Shown here: positions 17,421-27,497 of the stretch, one piece after another
How the letters are laid out: each line of letters starts with the position of its first letter
Numbering within the stretch: position 1 is the first letter of the stretch
NCBI GenBank assembly: GCA_949045875.1
Contig: CARPYP010000010.1
Coordinates: forward strand, 1 to 64,000
Length of the DNA: 64,000 bases
From: an uncultured Clostridia bacterium
Lineage (GTDB): Bacteria; Bacillota; Clostridia; TANB77; CAG-508
Reading direction: 5' to 3'
The notes under the pieces: model-generated
Seen by the model: the letters and a program-made list of their open reading frames with translations, nothing else
Told to the model about the DNA's origin: nothing
Databases searched by the model: none
Translations under genes and position numbers: made by a program

Positions 17421-18089
17421 CTACTCATTTTCTTTTAATGTATATTGACTAATATCTGGTTCTGTAAAGACAGAATCATCTACCGTATTAAATTCATATT
17501 CTCTTTCATTTACTATATCTGCTTCTGTTGATTTTACAAATAGTCCTGTTTCTTTATCTATATATGTTTCTGCACCTTCAGAAGTTAAAGATATTGATGA
17601 CATAAATTCTTTTACAATATAGCATTCTTTTCCATTATAATCAACTGATTTTATTTTTGCATTTATGCATCCTAGAATTGTTTGCCACTTACTATCACTT
17701 TCTAAATGATTATAAATACCAACAGACATTATTGTTCCACTATTGAGTTGTGCAATTTTTGAATCTTTTGTTTCTGTAAAAGTATCTGTTCTTTCTCCAT
17801 TATTATACATTGATATTTTTGTTATTTCATTATTTACATTTCGTTCCATAAAAACAACTTGCTTACCATCTTTTTTATAATAGTCCATTTTTACAATAGT
17901 TCCATTATTTTCAGTTGCAACTGATTTTATATGATAATTTGTGCTACCATTGTATTCTGCAATCTTATTTTGCAAATCTGTAACAATTACATAATTTCTA
18001 ATTGTATGAATAATAAGAATTACAAGCAAAATAGCAATCACTATTAAGGCTATTTTTAATACATTTTTTATTATTTTTTTCTTTTCCAT
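17421..18089 (-). CDS. Membrane-anchored, lipoprotein-carrier-like protein
   Basis: 222 residues: a membrane helix at about 9-32 and an extracellular domain rich in beta-strand patterns (NYHIKSVATENNGTIVKMDYYKKD, TYIDKETGLFVKS). The pattern of an outer-leaflet LolA-like half-barrel is suggestive only. The start at 18089 follows GAGGAGGTAATAT. Function unknown. Confidence 0.65.
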   Translation of the reverse strand: MEKKKIIKNVLKIALIVIAILLVILIIHTIRNYVIVTDLQNKIAEYNGSTNYHIKSVATENNGTIVKMDYYKKDGKQVVFMERNVNNEITKISMYNNGERTDTFTETKDSKIAQLNSGTIMSVGIYNHLESDSKWQTILGCINAKIKSVDYNGKECYIVKEFMSSISLTSEGAETYIDKETGLFVKSTEADIVNEREYEFNTVDDSVFTEPDISQYTLKENE

Positions 18090-18239
18090 ATATATTACCT
18101 CCTCTTTAGTGCAACCTAGCAATCATAAGCATTACTGCTTTTAGACCTATGGCTTTGCGTCATAAACTTTCGTTTATTTTGCTTTTTTACAATAATCTAA
18201 CTATATTATAACATATTTGCTTATTTTTAGCAAATTTAT

Positions 18240-18977
18240 TCATTTTACAATATTTTTAAATATCTCTTTGGCATTCTTACTAGCCTCTTCTTTAGTTATT
18301 CCTTCTTGTTGATAAGGATAAATTATATAATCTCCTTTTTTTAGATAAATTCTCCAACTAGCAGAAAAATTTTTTCCACAGTAACTTACAAAATCATTTA
18401 TATTTTTCATTGCCTTATCTAAATCCTCATAAGTATTTATTTTGATATATGTATCATATTCCAAAATATCACCTGTTCTATTTTCATTTACTACAAAATT
18501 GCTTTTGGATTCATTTTCCCATTTATCAAAATAATATTTATGACAATTATCCATATAATCTTCACTTAAATTTCCAAATCTTCTTATCGCTGTAAATTGA
18601 ATTTCATTATTATCTGACATTTTAAAAGTATATCTGCCATTTTCTTTTTCATCTATATCTTTATTTACTAAATCAATCTTTGTATTATACATACTTTCTA
18701 TTGTCTTTTCTGGATTTACATTTGTTTTTGAATTAATGTTAGAAATAATAAGGTCAAAAATCAAAATAACAATTGCAATAACTATTATAGCAGTAATAAT
18801 ACCTCCGATTTTAATTGTTTTTCCTGCTATTTTCATTCCTTTTACCACAGTATTTACACCCTTGTGTTCTTTATCTTTCTGTATTTCAGAAAAGTCTAAT
18901 CTAAATTTTTCCTTTTGTTCTTGTTTCCTACTTTCTTCCCACTTTTCTAATTCTTCCCAATCTTCTTTGTTTCCCAT
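18240..18977 (-). CDS. Single-pass membrane protein, unknown
   Basis: 245 residues. An acidic cytoplasmic N-terminus (NKEDWEELEKWEESRKQEQKE) is followed by a membrane helix near residues 62-85 and an extracellular domain. The start is placed at 18977, behind TAGGAGATATAAT; the in-frame ATG at 19022 has no such site. It follows the hydrolase gene closely, so both are in one transcript. I recognise no family. Confidence 0.65.
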   Translation of the reverse strand: MGNKEDWEELEKWEESRKQEQKEKFRLDFSEIQKDKEHKGVNTVVKGMKIAGKTIKIGGIITAIIVIAIVILIFDLIISNINSKTNVNPEKTIESMYNTKIDLVNKDIDEKENGRYTFKMSDNNEIQFTAIRRFGNLSEDYMDNCHKYYFDKWENESKSNFVVNENRTGDILEYDTYIKINTYEDLDKAMKNINDFVSYCGKNFSASWRIYLKKGDYIIYPYQQEGITKEEASKNAKEIFKNIVK

Positions 18978-19011
18978 ATTATATCTCCTAATCATCTTTA
19001 CAAATTGTAAT

Positions 19012-19875
19012 TTATCTTTCATCTAAAAACTTGGTATTTGTTCTATTTCTTTCTTCTAATTGTCTTTGTTCATTTTCAGATTTTGTTTTAGTATTATCAA
19101 ATGATTTGCTTTTCAAGTTTCTATTTCTATTTCTATTAGCAATAAGCTCGTTAATTGCCATAACATATTGTTGTGGATTATTTATGCTAAAATCTCCATG
19201 ATAATAATTAGGTAACACTTCAATTCTGCTTCCATTTATCTTTTTATGAATTATACTTGCTGATTTTTTCATTATTGGTCTTTCTTTATCTCCTACAACT
19301 ACTAAAACTTTCGATTTTGTGCTTGATAAAGAATCTTTAATTTCATATTTTGAGTTTGCTTCCATAAAAGCAATCATATCTTCCTTACTAATTTTACAAG
19401 TATCTCTATAATATTCACTAAATAAATCTTCTCTTATTTTTAAAGACTTAAATTGCATTTGTGAAAACCATTTCTTTGATATTAGCCCATAACTCATAGA
19501 AAAAGCTGGTCTAATCATTTTATATGTTGCTTTCATAGGAATTGCTAATGCACTCTCAATAATAGCACAATCACAAATATCATTTTTCCTTGATAAAATT
19601 TCTAAAAGAATCTGTCCTCCTAATGATAATCCTCCCATTAAGCGAATATGACCATTATAATTATTAGTTATATAATCTATAATTTCTTGTGCATTATCTT
19701 CTATGCTTGTAAAACTTCTATCACTATCTGAATGTCCATCTAATATTGGAATAACAATATGATAACTTTCTTGTAATTTTTCTGCTTCTTCTCTATAATT
19801 CCACCAAGAAAGACCACCACCATGTAATAACATTATTGTATCTTTATTATTATCTCCATATTCTTTAAAGTTCAT
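19012..19875 (-). CDS. Alpha/beta hydrolase
   Basis: A 287-residue alpha/beta hydrolase. The oxyanion HGGG motif is at residue 18, the nucleophile elbow GLSLGG near 103, and the catalytic His in NYYHGDF near 229. An Asn/Arg-rich tail (ANRNRNRNLKSKS) of about 45 residues extends beyond the normal fold. The substrate cannot be told. Its position between a VanZ-like gene and membrane proteins suggests cargo acting at the cell envelope. Confidence 0.85.
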   Translation of the reverse strand: MNFKEYGDNNKDTIMLLHGGGLSWWNYREEAEKLQESYHIVIPILDGHSDSDRSFTSIEDNAQEIIDYITNNYNGHIRLMGGLSLGGQILLEILSRKNDICDCAIIESALAIPMKATYKMIRPAFSMSYGLISKKWFSQMQFKSLKIREDLFSEYYRDTCKISKEDMIAFMEANSKYEIKDSLSSTKSKVLVVVGDKERPIMKKSASIIHKKINGSRIEVLPNYYHGDFSINNPQQYVMAINELIANRNRNRNLKSKSFDNTKTKSENEQRQLEERNRTNTKFLDER

Positions 19876-19916
19876 TTATTATTCCCCCATTCCTAGTGAT
19901 ATATTGTAATTTGTTT

Positions 19917-20435
19917 CTATCTATCTTTTATATAATTTAATATTTTAGTTGTTAATGGCTTGAATATTAAAAATATTATATATCCAATAATTCCACCTAA
20001 TACATTAGTTATTAAATCAGTTATATCTGATGACCTAGTACCATTTATTAAAGGTTGTAATAACTCTATACCTAAACTTAATAGAAAAGTATAGAAAACA
20101 ATTTTTAATAGGCTAGTATTTCCCTTTTTTACTAAAGGCATTAAAAATCCAAAAGGAATTGTCATTATAATATTTAAACCTATCTGTCTAGCAAAATCTC
20201 CTCTGCCAAAAGTAACATCAATAAAAGGTACTAAATTCATTGGAGTATATGGGTGATTAAATATAAATGGCAAAGATGTTATTATTGGCATTAAAGTAAA
20301 ATATAATACAAAAGATAAGTATATATACATTGTAGTATTTACTAACAATACATCTCTACCTTTTTCTTTCCATTTTTTATAAAATTTCCAAAAATATATT
20401 ATTATTAAAAATATAAAATCCACTAACTCTTTCAT
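19917..20435 (-). CDS. VanZ-family membrane protein
   Basis: 172 residues with four or five membrane helices and the VanZ pattern (LYFTLMPI, NLVPFIDV, QIGLNIIMTIPFGFLMPL, GIELLQPLING, DITDLITNVLGG). VanZ proteins give low-level resistance to teicoplanin or related lipoglycopeptides in some contexts; no van resistance genes accompany it, so its job here is unknown. The ATG follows GGGAGAAAG. Confidence 0.88.
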   Translation of the reverse strand: MKELVDFIFLIIIYFWKFYKKWKEKGRDVLLVNTTMYIYLSFVLYFTLMPIITSLPFIFNHPYTPMNLVPFIDVTFGRGDFARQIGLNIIMTIPFGFLMPLVKKGNTSLLKIVFYTFLLSLGIELLQPLINGTRSSDITDLITNVLGGIIGYIIFLIFKPLTTKILNYIKDR

Positions 20436-20526
20436 ATTGCTTTCTCCCCGATAAATTACTATTTGTATTTCAATTATATCATAAATTGAAATCGCTTTTC
20501 AATTTAATATTACTATCTTTTAAAAA

Positions 20527-20886
20527 TTACGCACATTTAAAAGCTAAATTTACTACTTCACTTTTCATTAAATTTATACATTGAGATATTACTTCATTTA
20601 TATTACTCAAAAAAAGAAATTTCGCTTTTAGTGTTGGCATTTTTATTACTCGTATAATAGCAAAAAAGACTATTCTTTTACAATTTACATTGTATTCATT
20701 AGATATTCTTGTAAAACATTGTTCTAATGAATAATGTTTCTCTATTATATTGCCTATTATTTCTGTAAAAATAGCTTTTTCAAAATCATTAAATTGTGCA
20801 TAATGTTTCAAGTAATCTTTGGCAATACTTCTATAATGATCATCTAATTTTCCATCTATTTTATCTATTATTTCCTTTTTCTTCAT
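20527..20886 (-). CDS. Hypothetical protein
   Basis: I do not recognise this 119-residue, apparently all-helical soluble protein. It starts at an ATG behind AGGAGG and ends with a Cys-Ala pair. It is the first of the leftward cargo genes after a small DNA-binding pair. Confidence 0.6.
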   Translation of the reverse strand: MKKKEIIDKIDGKLDDHYRSIAKDYLKHYAQFNDFEKAIFTEIIGNIIEKHYSLEQCFTRISNEYNVNCKRIVFFAIIRVIKMPTLKAKFLFLSNINEVISQCINLMKSEVVNLAFKCA

Positions 20887-20918
20887 TTGTTCCTCCTATA
20901 TTAGTTTTAATTGACATA

Positions 20919-21125
20919 TTATATTTTTTCTCTGCAAAACTCATTTTCTATATATTTTGCCTGTTCTTTTGTGATTCTTCCATTAACTATTGCTAATCTT
21001 AATAATGCTTTTATATTTTCCCATTTCATACATCTACATCTTCCCATTGCTGTTTGCTCTATATATTCTATTATTTCTTCAGCTATGTATTTTGGTACTA
21101 TAAAATTGTCAATTTTTGTTTCCAT
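20919..21125 (-). CDS. Small hypothetical protein, possible HTH
   Basis: About 68 residues; the ATG at 21125 has CAGGAGTGG upstream, while an in-frame ATG at 21176 does not. The sequence contains CRCMKWENIKALLRLAI and GRITKEQAKYIE, which could be a short helix-turn-helix. It is divergent from the XRE-like gene at 21225; the gap between them probably holds their promoters. Confidence 0.6.
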   Translation of the reverse strand: METKIDNFIVPKYIAEEIIEYIEQTAMGRCRCMKWENIKALLRLAIVNGRITKEQAKYIENEFCREKI

Positions 21126-21224
21126 TATTTGCCACTCCTGTTTTTCTATTATATTGGTTATATAACCAATAGTCAAGTGGCATACTAAAATTATATAATT
21201 TTTAAGAAAATAGGTGATTTTAGT

Positions 21225-21461
21225 ATGTATAAAGTAAAATTAGAAAATGGCTATTATCTCTTTAAATTACAAGATTTATTGAAAAGTAGGCATATTAGTA
21301 TTAACAGATTTATGAAAGATACTGATACAGATTTCAAAGTAATTAAGCGAATAATGAAAGGCGATCTAGTAAGATTTGATATTCTTGTACTTGCTCGATT
21401 TTGTGATTATCTTAATTGCACTTTAAATGATATAATTGAATATGTGCCAAACAACAAATAA
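21225..21461 (+). CDS. XRE/Cro-type repressor-like protein
   Basis: 78 residues with a Cro/CI-type helix-turn-helix (YLFKLQDLLKSRHISINRFM, then LARFCDYLNCTLNDIIEYVP). It reads opposite to its neighbours with AGGTGA before the ATG, as a local repressor would. A terminator follows. Confidence 0.78.
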   Translation: MYKVKLENGYYLFKLQDLLKSRHISINRFMKDTDTDFKVIKRIMKGDLVRFDILVLARFCDYLNCTLNDIIEYVPNNK

Positions 21462-21503
21462 AAAATATGAAGATTAAATAAGTTTTCTATCTTCATATTT
21501 TTT
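21460..21503 (+). terminator. Intrinsic terminator
   Basis: Complementary arms AAAAAATATGAAGAT and ATCTTCATATTTTTT directly behind the repressor-like gene, with T-run. Confidence 0.8.
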
Positions 21504-21510
21504 TGTGTAT

Positions 21511-21720
21511 TTAGTTTATAAGTGTATTTAAAATACCATAATATTGATTACTTAATTTAGATATATCGCCATTTTTAGAGCTATGCGACATTATAAATTC
21601 TTCTATGTCCATCTCACATTTTCGCAATTCTTCTTTGCTATACTCCCTATCTTCTACATTTACTCCTGCTACTTGCAATAACTCTATTTCTTCTTTCTTA
21701 AATTCTTTTTTTAAGTTCAT
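21511..21720 (-). CDS. Small acidic hypothetical protein
   Basis: 69 residues, highly charged (FKKEEIELLQVAGVNVEDREYSKEEL), ATG behind GAAAGGGG. No family recognised. It follows the gene at 21736 closely and is probably co-transcribed with it. Confidence 0.6.
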   Translation of the reverse strand: MNLKKEFKKEEIELLQVAGVNVEDREYSKEELRKCEMDIEEFIMSHSSKNGDISKLSNQYYGILNTLIN

Positions 21721-21735
21721 CTTTGATCCCCTTTC

Positions 21736-21990
21736 TTATTCTTTTATTGCTACTAATAATTCATTATCTTGTACTATTCTCTTTTGTTCTTTATATGTAA
21801 ATTTTGTACCTGTGAAAAATACTCTATAATCTAAATTTTCTAATCTTGTTTTGCATAAAGCTAAAAATTCATCTGTTTGCTCTTCAGTTAGGTTATGCTT
21901 TACTCTTAATTCATAAAATGTAAAAATAATTTCATTTTGATTTATATTCATTTTACTATTTATAAGGCTTTCTACAAATTGCGTTGTCAT
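21736..21990 (-). CDS. Small hypothetical protein
   Basis: 84 residues, helical, soluble (FYELRVKHNLTEEQTDEFLAL). The ATG follows GGAGTGAAAAGC. No family recognised; forms a pair with the gene at 21511. Confidence 0.6.
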   Translation of the reverse strand: MTTQFVESLINSKMNINQNEIIFTFYELRVKHNLTEEQTDEFLALCKTRLENLDYRVFFTGTKFTYKEQKRIVQDNELLVAIKE

Positions 21991-22064
21991 TGCTTTTCAC
22001 TCCGTTTCCTTTTGAATTATAGCACTTATTTTTGATTTTGTCTTTAAAAATGACAAAAAAATAA

Positions 22065-22104
22065 TAGGAATGGTACTCATTATTTCTAACAAATACCATT
22101 CCTA
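22065..22104 (-). terminator. Terminator of the conjugation transcript
   Basis: Arms TAGGAATGGTA and TACCATTCCTA with T-rich sequence following on the minus strand. It is the first clear terminator after the long series of minus-strand genes that begins near 55 kb, and so marks the likely end of the transfer operon. Confidence 0.75.
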
Positions 22105-22105
22105 C

Positions 22106-22291
22106 TTATTTTTCAATTTCTTTTCTATAAATGATTTTATCTATTTCTTTTGAAATAATTTCTTTTTTATTTATTGTTTCTCCTTTGTCATTTACTATCT
22201 CTGCATAATATCTTTTTCTTTTGTATATTTCTAAAATTACTGCTTTATTTTTGTTTTTCAACTCTACCACATCAAACTTTTTTATCTTCAT
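22106..22291 (-). CDS. Small KOW-like hypothetical protein
   Basis: 61 residues, basic and beta-rich (KFDVVELKNKNKAVILEIY), resembling short SH3/KOW-like proteins. ATG behind AAAGGAAAG. It is the last gene of the transfer block, just before its terminator. Confidence 0.6.
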   Translation of the reverse strand: MKIKKFDVVELKNKNKAVILEIYKRKRYYAEIVNDKGETINKKEIISKEIDKIIYRKEIEK

Positions 22292-22307
22292 AATTTATCA
22301 CTTTCCT

Positions 22308-23924
22308 TTATTGATATGCTGGCGTTCCATAACCTAAAATAACACTACTGCCCACATCATATTGATTTTGTTTACACATATCTCCTGTTGTATTTCCCTC
22401 AATAGTATAAACCTTATTATTTTCTACTTTTTCTACAATTCCTGTATGATCTGCCTGTCCATCATTACTATCTGCCCAGTCAAAAAAGATTATATCTCCG
22501 TGCCTTTGGTGTATAACTTCCATCTTGCCATAATCCACGATTTTGAAACCAGACAACTCCCTCACTCTGACAACCTGCATATTTTGGAACTATTCCTGCG
22601 TTTATATAACCGACATTGTTCGGCACACCACGAAACAAAACAAGCACACCACTCAACCCTAGATTCAAAACCATACCAAGACCAATAAGGCTCTCCGTCC
22701 TATATTTCCTATTTGCGAAATAGCAACTTTTACAATATCACTATTTCCTCCTCCATATATAAGACTTGACCAATTACTAGCATATTTTTCGTTCATTAGT
22801 TCATTTAATTGTTCCCTTTGAGCTTGATTAAGATTATATTGATTTGATATTTCTTCTATACTTTTTACTCTAACTGTTAGGTGTAGTGTTTCTTTAATTA
22901 CTTCTATCTCTCTTTCTCCACCTCGCCCATCTGGAACTTTTACTTTTTCTTGTCTTTTATCTACTACCTCATTAAATTCGTTCATATCCCAGAATACTTT
23001 TTTTAATGTTTTTGCTCTGTTATCGTCCATAGTCATAACATCTACTTTATAATCTCCATTGCTTATCATTACTGTATAAACTGCTATTACATCTCGCCAA
23101 TTTGCTCTTGCATATTTAATGTCATAATCTGCGTTAGGGTGTTGTCCTTTCTTTTTTTCTATTTCTTTTGAAAATTCTGTATTTAATTCTGCCATTACAC
23201 TATTTACTGTCATTTCTCCGTCTTTCTTCTCATTTGCAAAAAAGATTCCAAAAACAGAACTGCATATCATTGCAATTAAACATATTACAATAATTACTAC
23301 TACTGCTACCCAACCACCTGCAATAATTGCTGAAACAAGTGCCTTTGTTGCTGCAATTATTGCTTTAATTATTGCTATTGTTGTTTTAATTGCTACTTTT
23401 GTTGCTTGTATTGTAGTTTTTACAGCTTGTTTCGTCATCTGTGCCGTTCTTTGAGCTAGTTTTACACTATTTTTTGCTACTTGCTTTGTTGTTTTTATAG
23501 TTGTTTTCGCTGTTTTTTCTGTTGTTTTAACTGCATTTTTAGTTGATTTTACTGTGTTTTGAACTCTTTTTATATTTCTTTTTGCTTTGTTTATTGTGAT
23601 TTTTCCTTTTCTTTTTACATTTTTTATTCCTTTTTGTGCTTTTTTTATCTGCACTTTTCCTTTTTCAATGTTCTGTATAGTTTTTTCAAAATTTTGCTTT
23701 CCTTTTCTATTTAATCGTGGTGTATAGTAAATAATATCGTGCATTGTGTTACTTACTTTATTTTCTGCATACTCTTGTGCTGTGCTTTCGTTCTTTTTGT
23801 AATTTTCTTTCGTTTTATCTTTTACACTTATTATATTTGATTTTAGATTTTGCCCAACTATCTTTGCTCTATCAAGTTTCTTTATACTGACTTCTTGTTT
23901 TTTCTTTGTTTTTATATCTGTCAT
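22308..23924 (-). CDS. CHAP-domain cell-wall hydrolase of the transfer apparatus, three +1 frameshifts
   Basis: Conjugative hydrolase of the VirB1/CwlT type that opens peptidoglycan for the mating channel. Three skipped Cs (bases 22697 GGA-C-GGA, 22612 TGT-C-GGT, 22500 GCA-C-GGA) give 537 residues. The N-terminus has a long Lys/Thr/Ala-rich coiled region (residues 50-190), then a membrane helix (about 205-225), then the CHAP domain: GGEPYWSWYGF, WCACFVSWCAEQCGY with the catalytic Cys, KAGDIIFFDW, and DHTGIVEKV with the catalytic His. No lysozyme-like domain is visible. The start at 23924 follows GGAGGAAT and overlaps the sortase stop. Confidence 0.88.
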
Positions 23925-23926
23925 TG

Positions 23927-24682
23927 CTATTCCTCCAATTCTACCTTTATTTTCTTTGCTATAACTACTAATCGTCCGTTTTTGTTGGAATATTCGCAAG
24001 TTGATAATGTTATAAGTTTGTCGCCATATTGTGCTGTTTTTTCTATTTCATAAAAAGAAAGCTCTTTACATTTTTGTATAAATGTATCGAACTCCTGCTT
24101 TGAACTACTATTTACAAATTTATAATATTCAAAACCTGTATAAGCAACTGTTTTGAATACTGCTATTATTTCATAGTCTGCATTTTCGTATATGGTATTG
24201 AAATTTATTACTTTATGGTTATTGTAAAATTCTTTCTTTTTGTATTTTTCTAATTCTCCAAACATTTGATTATTCTTAATATGATGACCATATACAATAA
24301 CATTATCACTTTTTTGCACATTGCAATATTCTGCAATGTAAGGTGTTCCTAATTGTGAACATTGTTTATAAAAGTTTTTCCTTAAATAGTAATCTTTTCT
24401 ATTACTTTCTGTCTGCATAACAGGGTAGCTTATATTTGTATTTTCAATTTCTAGCCACCCCACAAAATCATTATTCAAATCATATAGTTTTTGTAAGTTT
24501 CTACTTTCTTCTTGCTGTTTTTCGTTTTGTTCCTCCTGGCATTCTGTGATAATGTTCTCTAATTCTTCAAAAACTTCATTTTGCTCTTTATCTTCTTTGT
24601 AATTTATTATTATATAGTTAATGCTAGTAACTAAACTAGCTACTAGCATTATAACTAAAAATATATAGAACTTTTTATACAT
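23927..24682 (-). CDS. Class B sortase
   Basis: A 251-residue transpeptidase that anchors surface proteins to peptidoglycan. It has an N-terminal membrane helix (5-27), a coiled linker, the His in VIVYGHH near residue 129, the Cys in ITLSTC near 228 and the Arg in NGRLVVIAK near 239. It is the natural partner for the TPKTG-tailed adhesin of this ICE. Stop and start of the next gene overlap. Confidence 0.9.
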   Translation of the reverse strand: MYKKFYIFLVIMLVASLVTSINYIIINYKEDKEQNEVFEELENIITECQEEQNEKQQEESRNLQKLYDLNNDFVGWLEIENTNISYPVMQTESNRKDYYLRKNFYKQCSQLGTPYIAEYCNVQKSDNVIVYGHHIKNNQMFGELEKYKKKEFYNNHKVINFNTIYENADYEIIAVFKTVAYTGFEYYKFVNSSSKQEFDTFIQKCKELSFYEIEKTAQYGDKLITLSTCEYSNKNGRLVVIAKKIKVELEE

Positions 24683-24696
24683 ATTGCTCCCTCTTT

Positions 24697-27025
24697 CTAT
24701 ATAATCTCATTTAATTTTGTTGTCATCAATTTATAAAGTTCGGTATCCTTTGGAAATTTATTTACAAAAGGTATTAGTGAATTTCCTATTTTTAATAGTC
24801 CGTGTCCTGCCTCTACATTAGTTATAAAACTTAATTGTTGGTCTGATATATTTAATAGTTTTGCAAGTTCTGCTCTGTCCGTGCTTGCTTGATTAAGCAT
24901 TATAATCAATTCACTATTTGCAAGCATTGTTCTTGCTAAATCACTTCGTAATAAATCTTCTACATTTTGTGTAATACCAGTACAACAAGCTCCATACTTT
25001 CTAACCCTTTTCCATAAAGTAAAAAGGAAGTTAGCTGAATATTCATATTGAAAAAGTAAATATATCTCGTCAATATAAATATATGTGCTTCTTCCTTTTT
25101 GTCTATTTGCTGTTATTCTATTGAAAATGCTATCAAGTATTACTAGCATTGCAATAGGTTGTAGCTGTTTTTTTAGTTCTAATATATTATAACAAACTAA
25201 CCTATTATGAATATTTACATTAGTTTGTTTTGCAAATGTGTTCAAACTACCATTACTAAACAATTCTATTGCTAGTGCTACATCTTTTGCCTCTTTCTCA
25301 TTTTGTTTTAGTAATTCTTCTCTAAAATCTTTTAGAGTTGGTGGCTCTCCCTCATAGTCATTATCTTGATATTTTTTATATACATTTGCCGTACATCTAT
25401 CAATTATTGACCTTTGTTGTGGCTCTAATGCTTTTCCCATAAGTTGCTCACATAGTGAAAGCACGAACTCCGATTTTAATACTATCGGATTCGCATTATC
25501 TCCATAAAATTTATTCATATCCATTGCGTTTATATGATTTTTACTTGTTGAAGATATTTCTACAAGCTCTCCTCCAAGTTCTTTTACAAGTCCTGCAAAT
25601 TCATTTTCTGGATCAATAATTATTATATCTGCGTCTTTTTCTTTTAGCATTATTGAACTTATCTCTTGTTTTGCTGTAAAACTCTTTCCACTCCCAGAAA
25701 CTCCAAGTATGAAACTGTTTCCGTTTAGCAACTGTTTTCTATCTAGCAATATCATATTTTTTGAAATTGCATTTTGTCCATAATATATTCCGTTTAGGGT
25801 GTTGTACCTCTTGCACTTTGAAAGGCATAAATACTGCTAAACTTTCTGTTGTTAGTGTTCTTAATGTTTCTATTGTTTCAATTCCAATAGGTAGTGTTGT
25901 GTTAAGTCCGTCTAGCTGTTGAAATCTTAATATACCAAACTGGCAAAGATTTTTTCTAGCTGTTGTTAATATTGCCTCTGTTATATTTTCTAGTTCTTTT
26001 TCTGTATCTGCTATAAATACAACTGTAATTAGTCCTAAAAACATACGCTGATCTCGTGTCATTAAATCATTTAAGAACTCTCTTGCCTCTTGTTCTTGTT
26101 GTTCCATATCAAAAGGAACTGACGCAAGGAAATTATTATTTTCACTTTGTTTCCTTATATAATTAGCTTTGTTTGTTTCTACTCCTAACAATATTCGTTC
26201 TGCGTCTTTTATTGCCTCGTCTGTTGCAACTGGCGATATATCTATTGTTAATGTTAAGTTTTTACTAATGTCTGTTAGCTCTGCTATCATACTATCTTTT
26301 ATAAAAGACGCATACTCTTTTAAGAATATTACTCTACCGAATTTATCTCCCATTTTGAAATAGTCTTTTTTGAACTCAAAACTGTCTGGACATATATAGT
26401 CTTTGAAACTGTGTCCCTTTTGCATATTGTCTATCATATCAAAATTAAAACTACTTTCCTCTCCTATTCTATAAAAGTTGTGTAGCATTTTTAATCTTTC
26501 ATTTGAATCTAACTCTATACAAGCTGAATTTAACTTTTTAAAGTGTTTATTTAATTCTACTGCTATTCTTCTGAAAGCTGTTCGTGCCTCCTCCAAGTTT
26601 TTCTTTTTAATAGTTATTGTTATATACTTTTCTTGCACAATTCCATTGCTTGTTTTTGCTCCCTCATCTATTAGCCTATTATACTCACTTCTTAATCTAT
26701 CAAGTTTGTCTTTTTCATTTTCTATTTTAATGTTATTCTCTATATTTTGTTCGTTCATTTTGCTATTTAATATACTAATTTTTACAAGCATTTCACACTC
26801 AAAAGAATTAAGTATTTGCATATAGTCTAAAAACATTGCCTCTTTGTCTTCCTCGCTTGCTACAATGTAGTTAATATCTGTGAATTTAAAAGTTTTGGAA
26901 TATTTATTTTTACCTACTAAAAATACTCCATCTCTCCATATTCTTTTTACTGGTATGACATCTTGCACACCCTTTGGAATTATATATTTTTCCTTATCTT
27001 TTTTGAATAACTCAATTATTTTCAT
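24697..27025 (-). CDS. VirB4-type conjugation ATPase, one +1 frameshift
   Basis: The motor ATPase of the type IV secretion channel. Skipping a C at AAA-C-GGA (base 25792) joins two frames into 775 residues and restores HPKGIYYGQNAISKNMI, a well-conserved segment before the P-loop. The N-terminal VirB4 domain is followed by Walker A GVSGSGKS near residue 439 and Walker B TYIYIDEIYLLF near 560. Its P-loop glycines carry no extra C. Without the shift the product would be cut just before the ATPase domain. Confidence 0.92.
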
Positions 27026-27071
27026 AAATCCTACCTCCTTTTAAGAGGTAAAATCTCAATACTGTTTTTCT

Positions 27072-27491
27072 TTAATTTTGTTCATTATCTGTTTTTGTTT
27101 TCTTTCTGTTCTTTTTTTCTTTCTTATCTTGTTTTACTTTTTTAGCTTTCTTCTTGCTTTTTTCACATTGTCTATACATATCTAAATATAAGTTATTAGG
27201 TTTGAATACTAATTTTTTAGGTGTTAATATCTCTGACTTAACCCAAGCTATAAAAAACTTTTCTGCTGTCATTCCGTTGTATTTTACAAATCCTAGTAAT
27301 GCAAAAGGAACTGCACCTGCCATACATAGCCACGATACAGTTCCTGTATTATTGAATATTGGTTTTGTTATAAAATATATTCCGACTGCTACAATACAAG
27401 CTAATGCCGAACATACAAATTGCCTCATTGTCAGTCCAAAAAATATATTTTCTTTGTACTGCCTTATTTCCTTATTTATCTTAACTTCCAT
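27072..27491 (-). CDS. PrgI-family membrane protein
   Basis: 139 residues: two membrane helices (about 28-45 and 55-72) and a Lys-rich tail. The N-terminal KINKEIRQYKENIFFGLTMRQ is typical of the PrgI/TcpE-like channel proteins encoded directly before virB4 in Gram-positive ICEs. ATG behind GGAGAGATGATAGC. Confidence 0.87.
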   Translation of the reverse strand: MEVKINKEIRQYKENIFFGLTMRQFVCSALACIVAVGIYFITKPIFNNTGTVSWLCMAGAVPFALLGFVKYNGMTAEKFFIAWVKSEILTPKKLVFKPNNLYLDMYRQCEKSKKKAKKVKQDKKEKKNRKKTKTDNEQN

Positions 27492-27497
27492 AAGCTA

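Noticed and set aside
19917..20435. VanZ-like gene as evidence of a glycopeptide resistance cassette
   Set aside because: No vanHAX, vanRS or related genes are nearby; VanZ-family proteins are common in other contexts.
22612..22635. Extra base in the CHAP gene placed at GCCGAA
   Set aside because: Placing it at TGT-C-GGT instead gives WCAEQCGYIN, which matches CHAP proteins better and follows the common rule.
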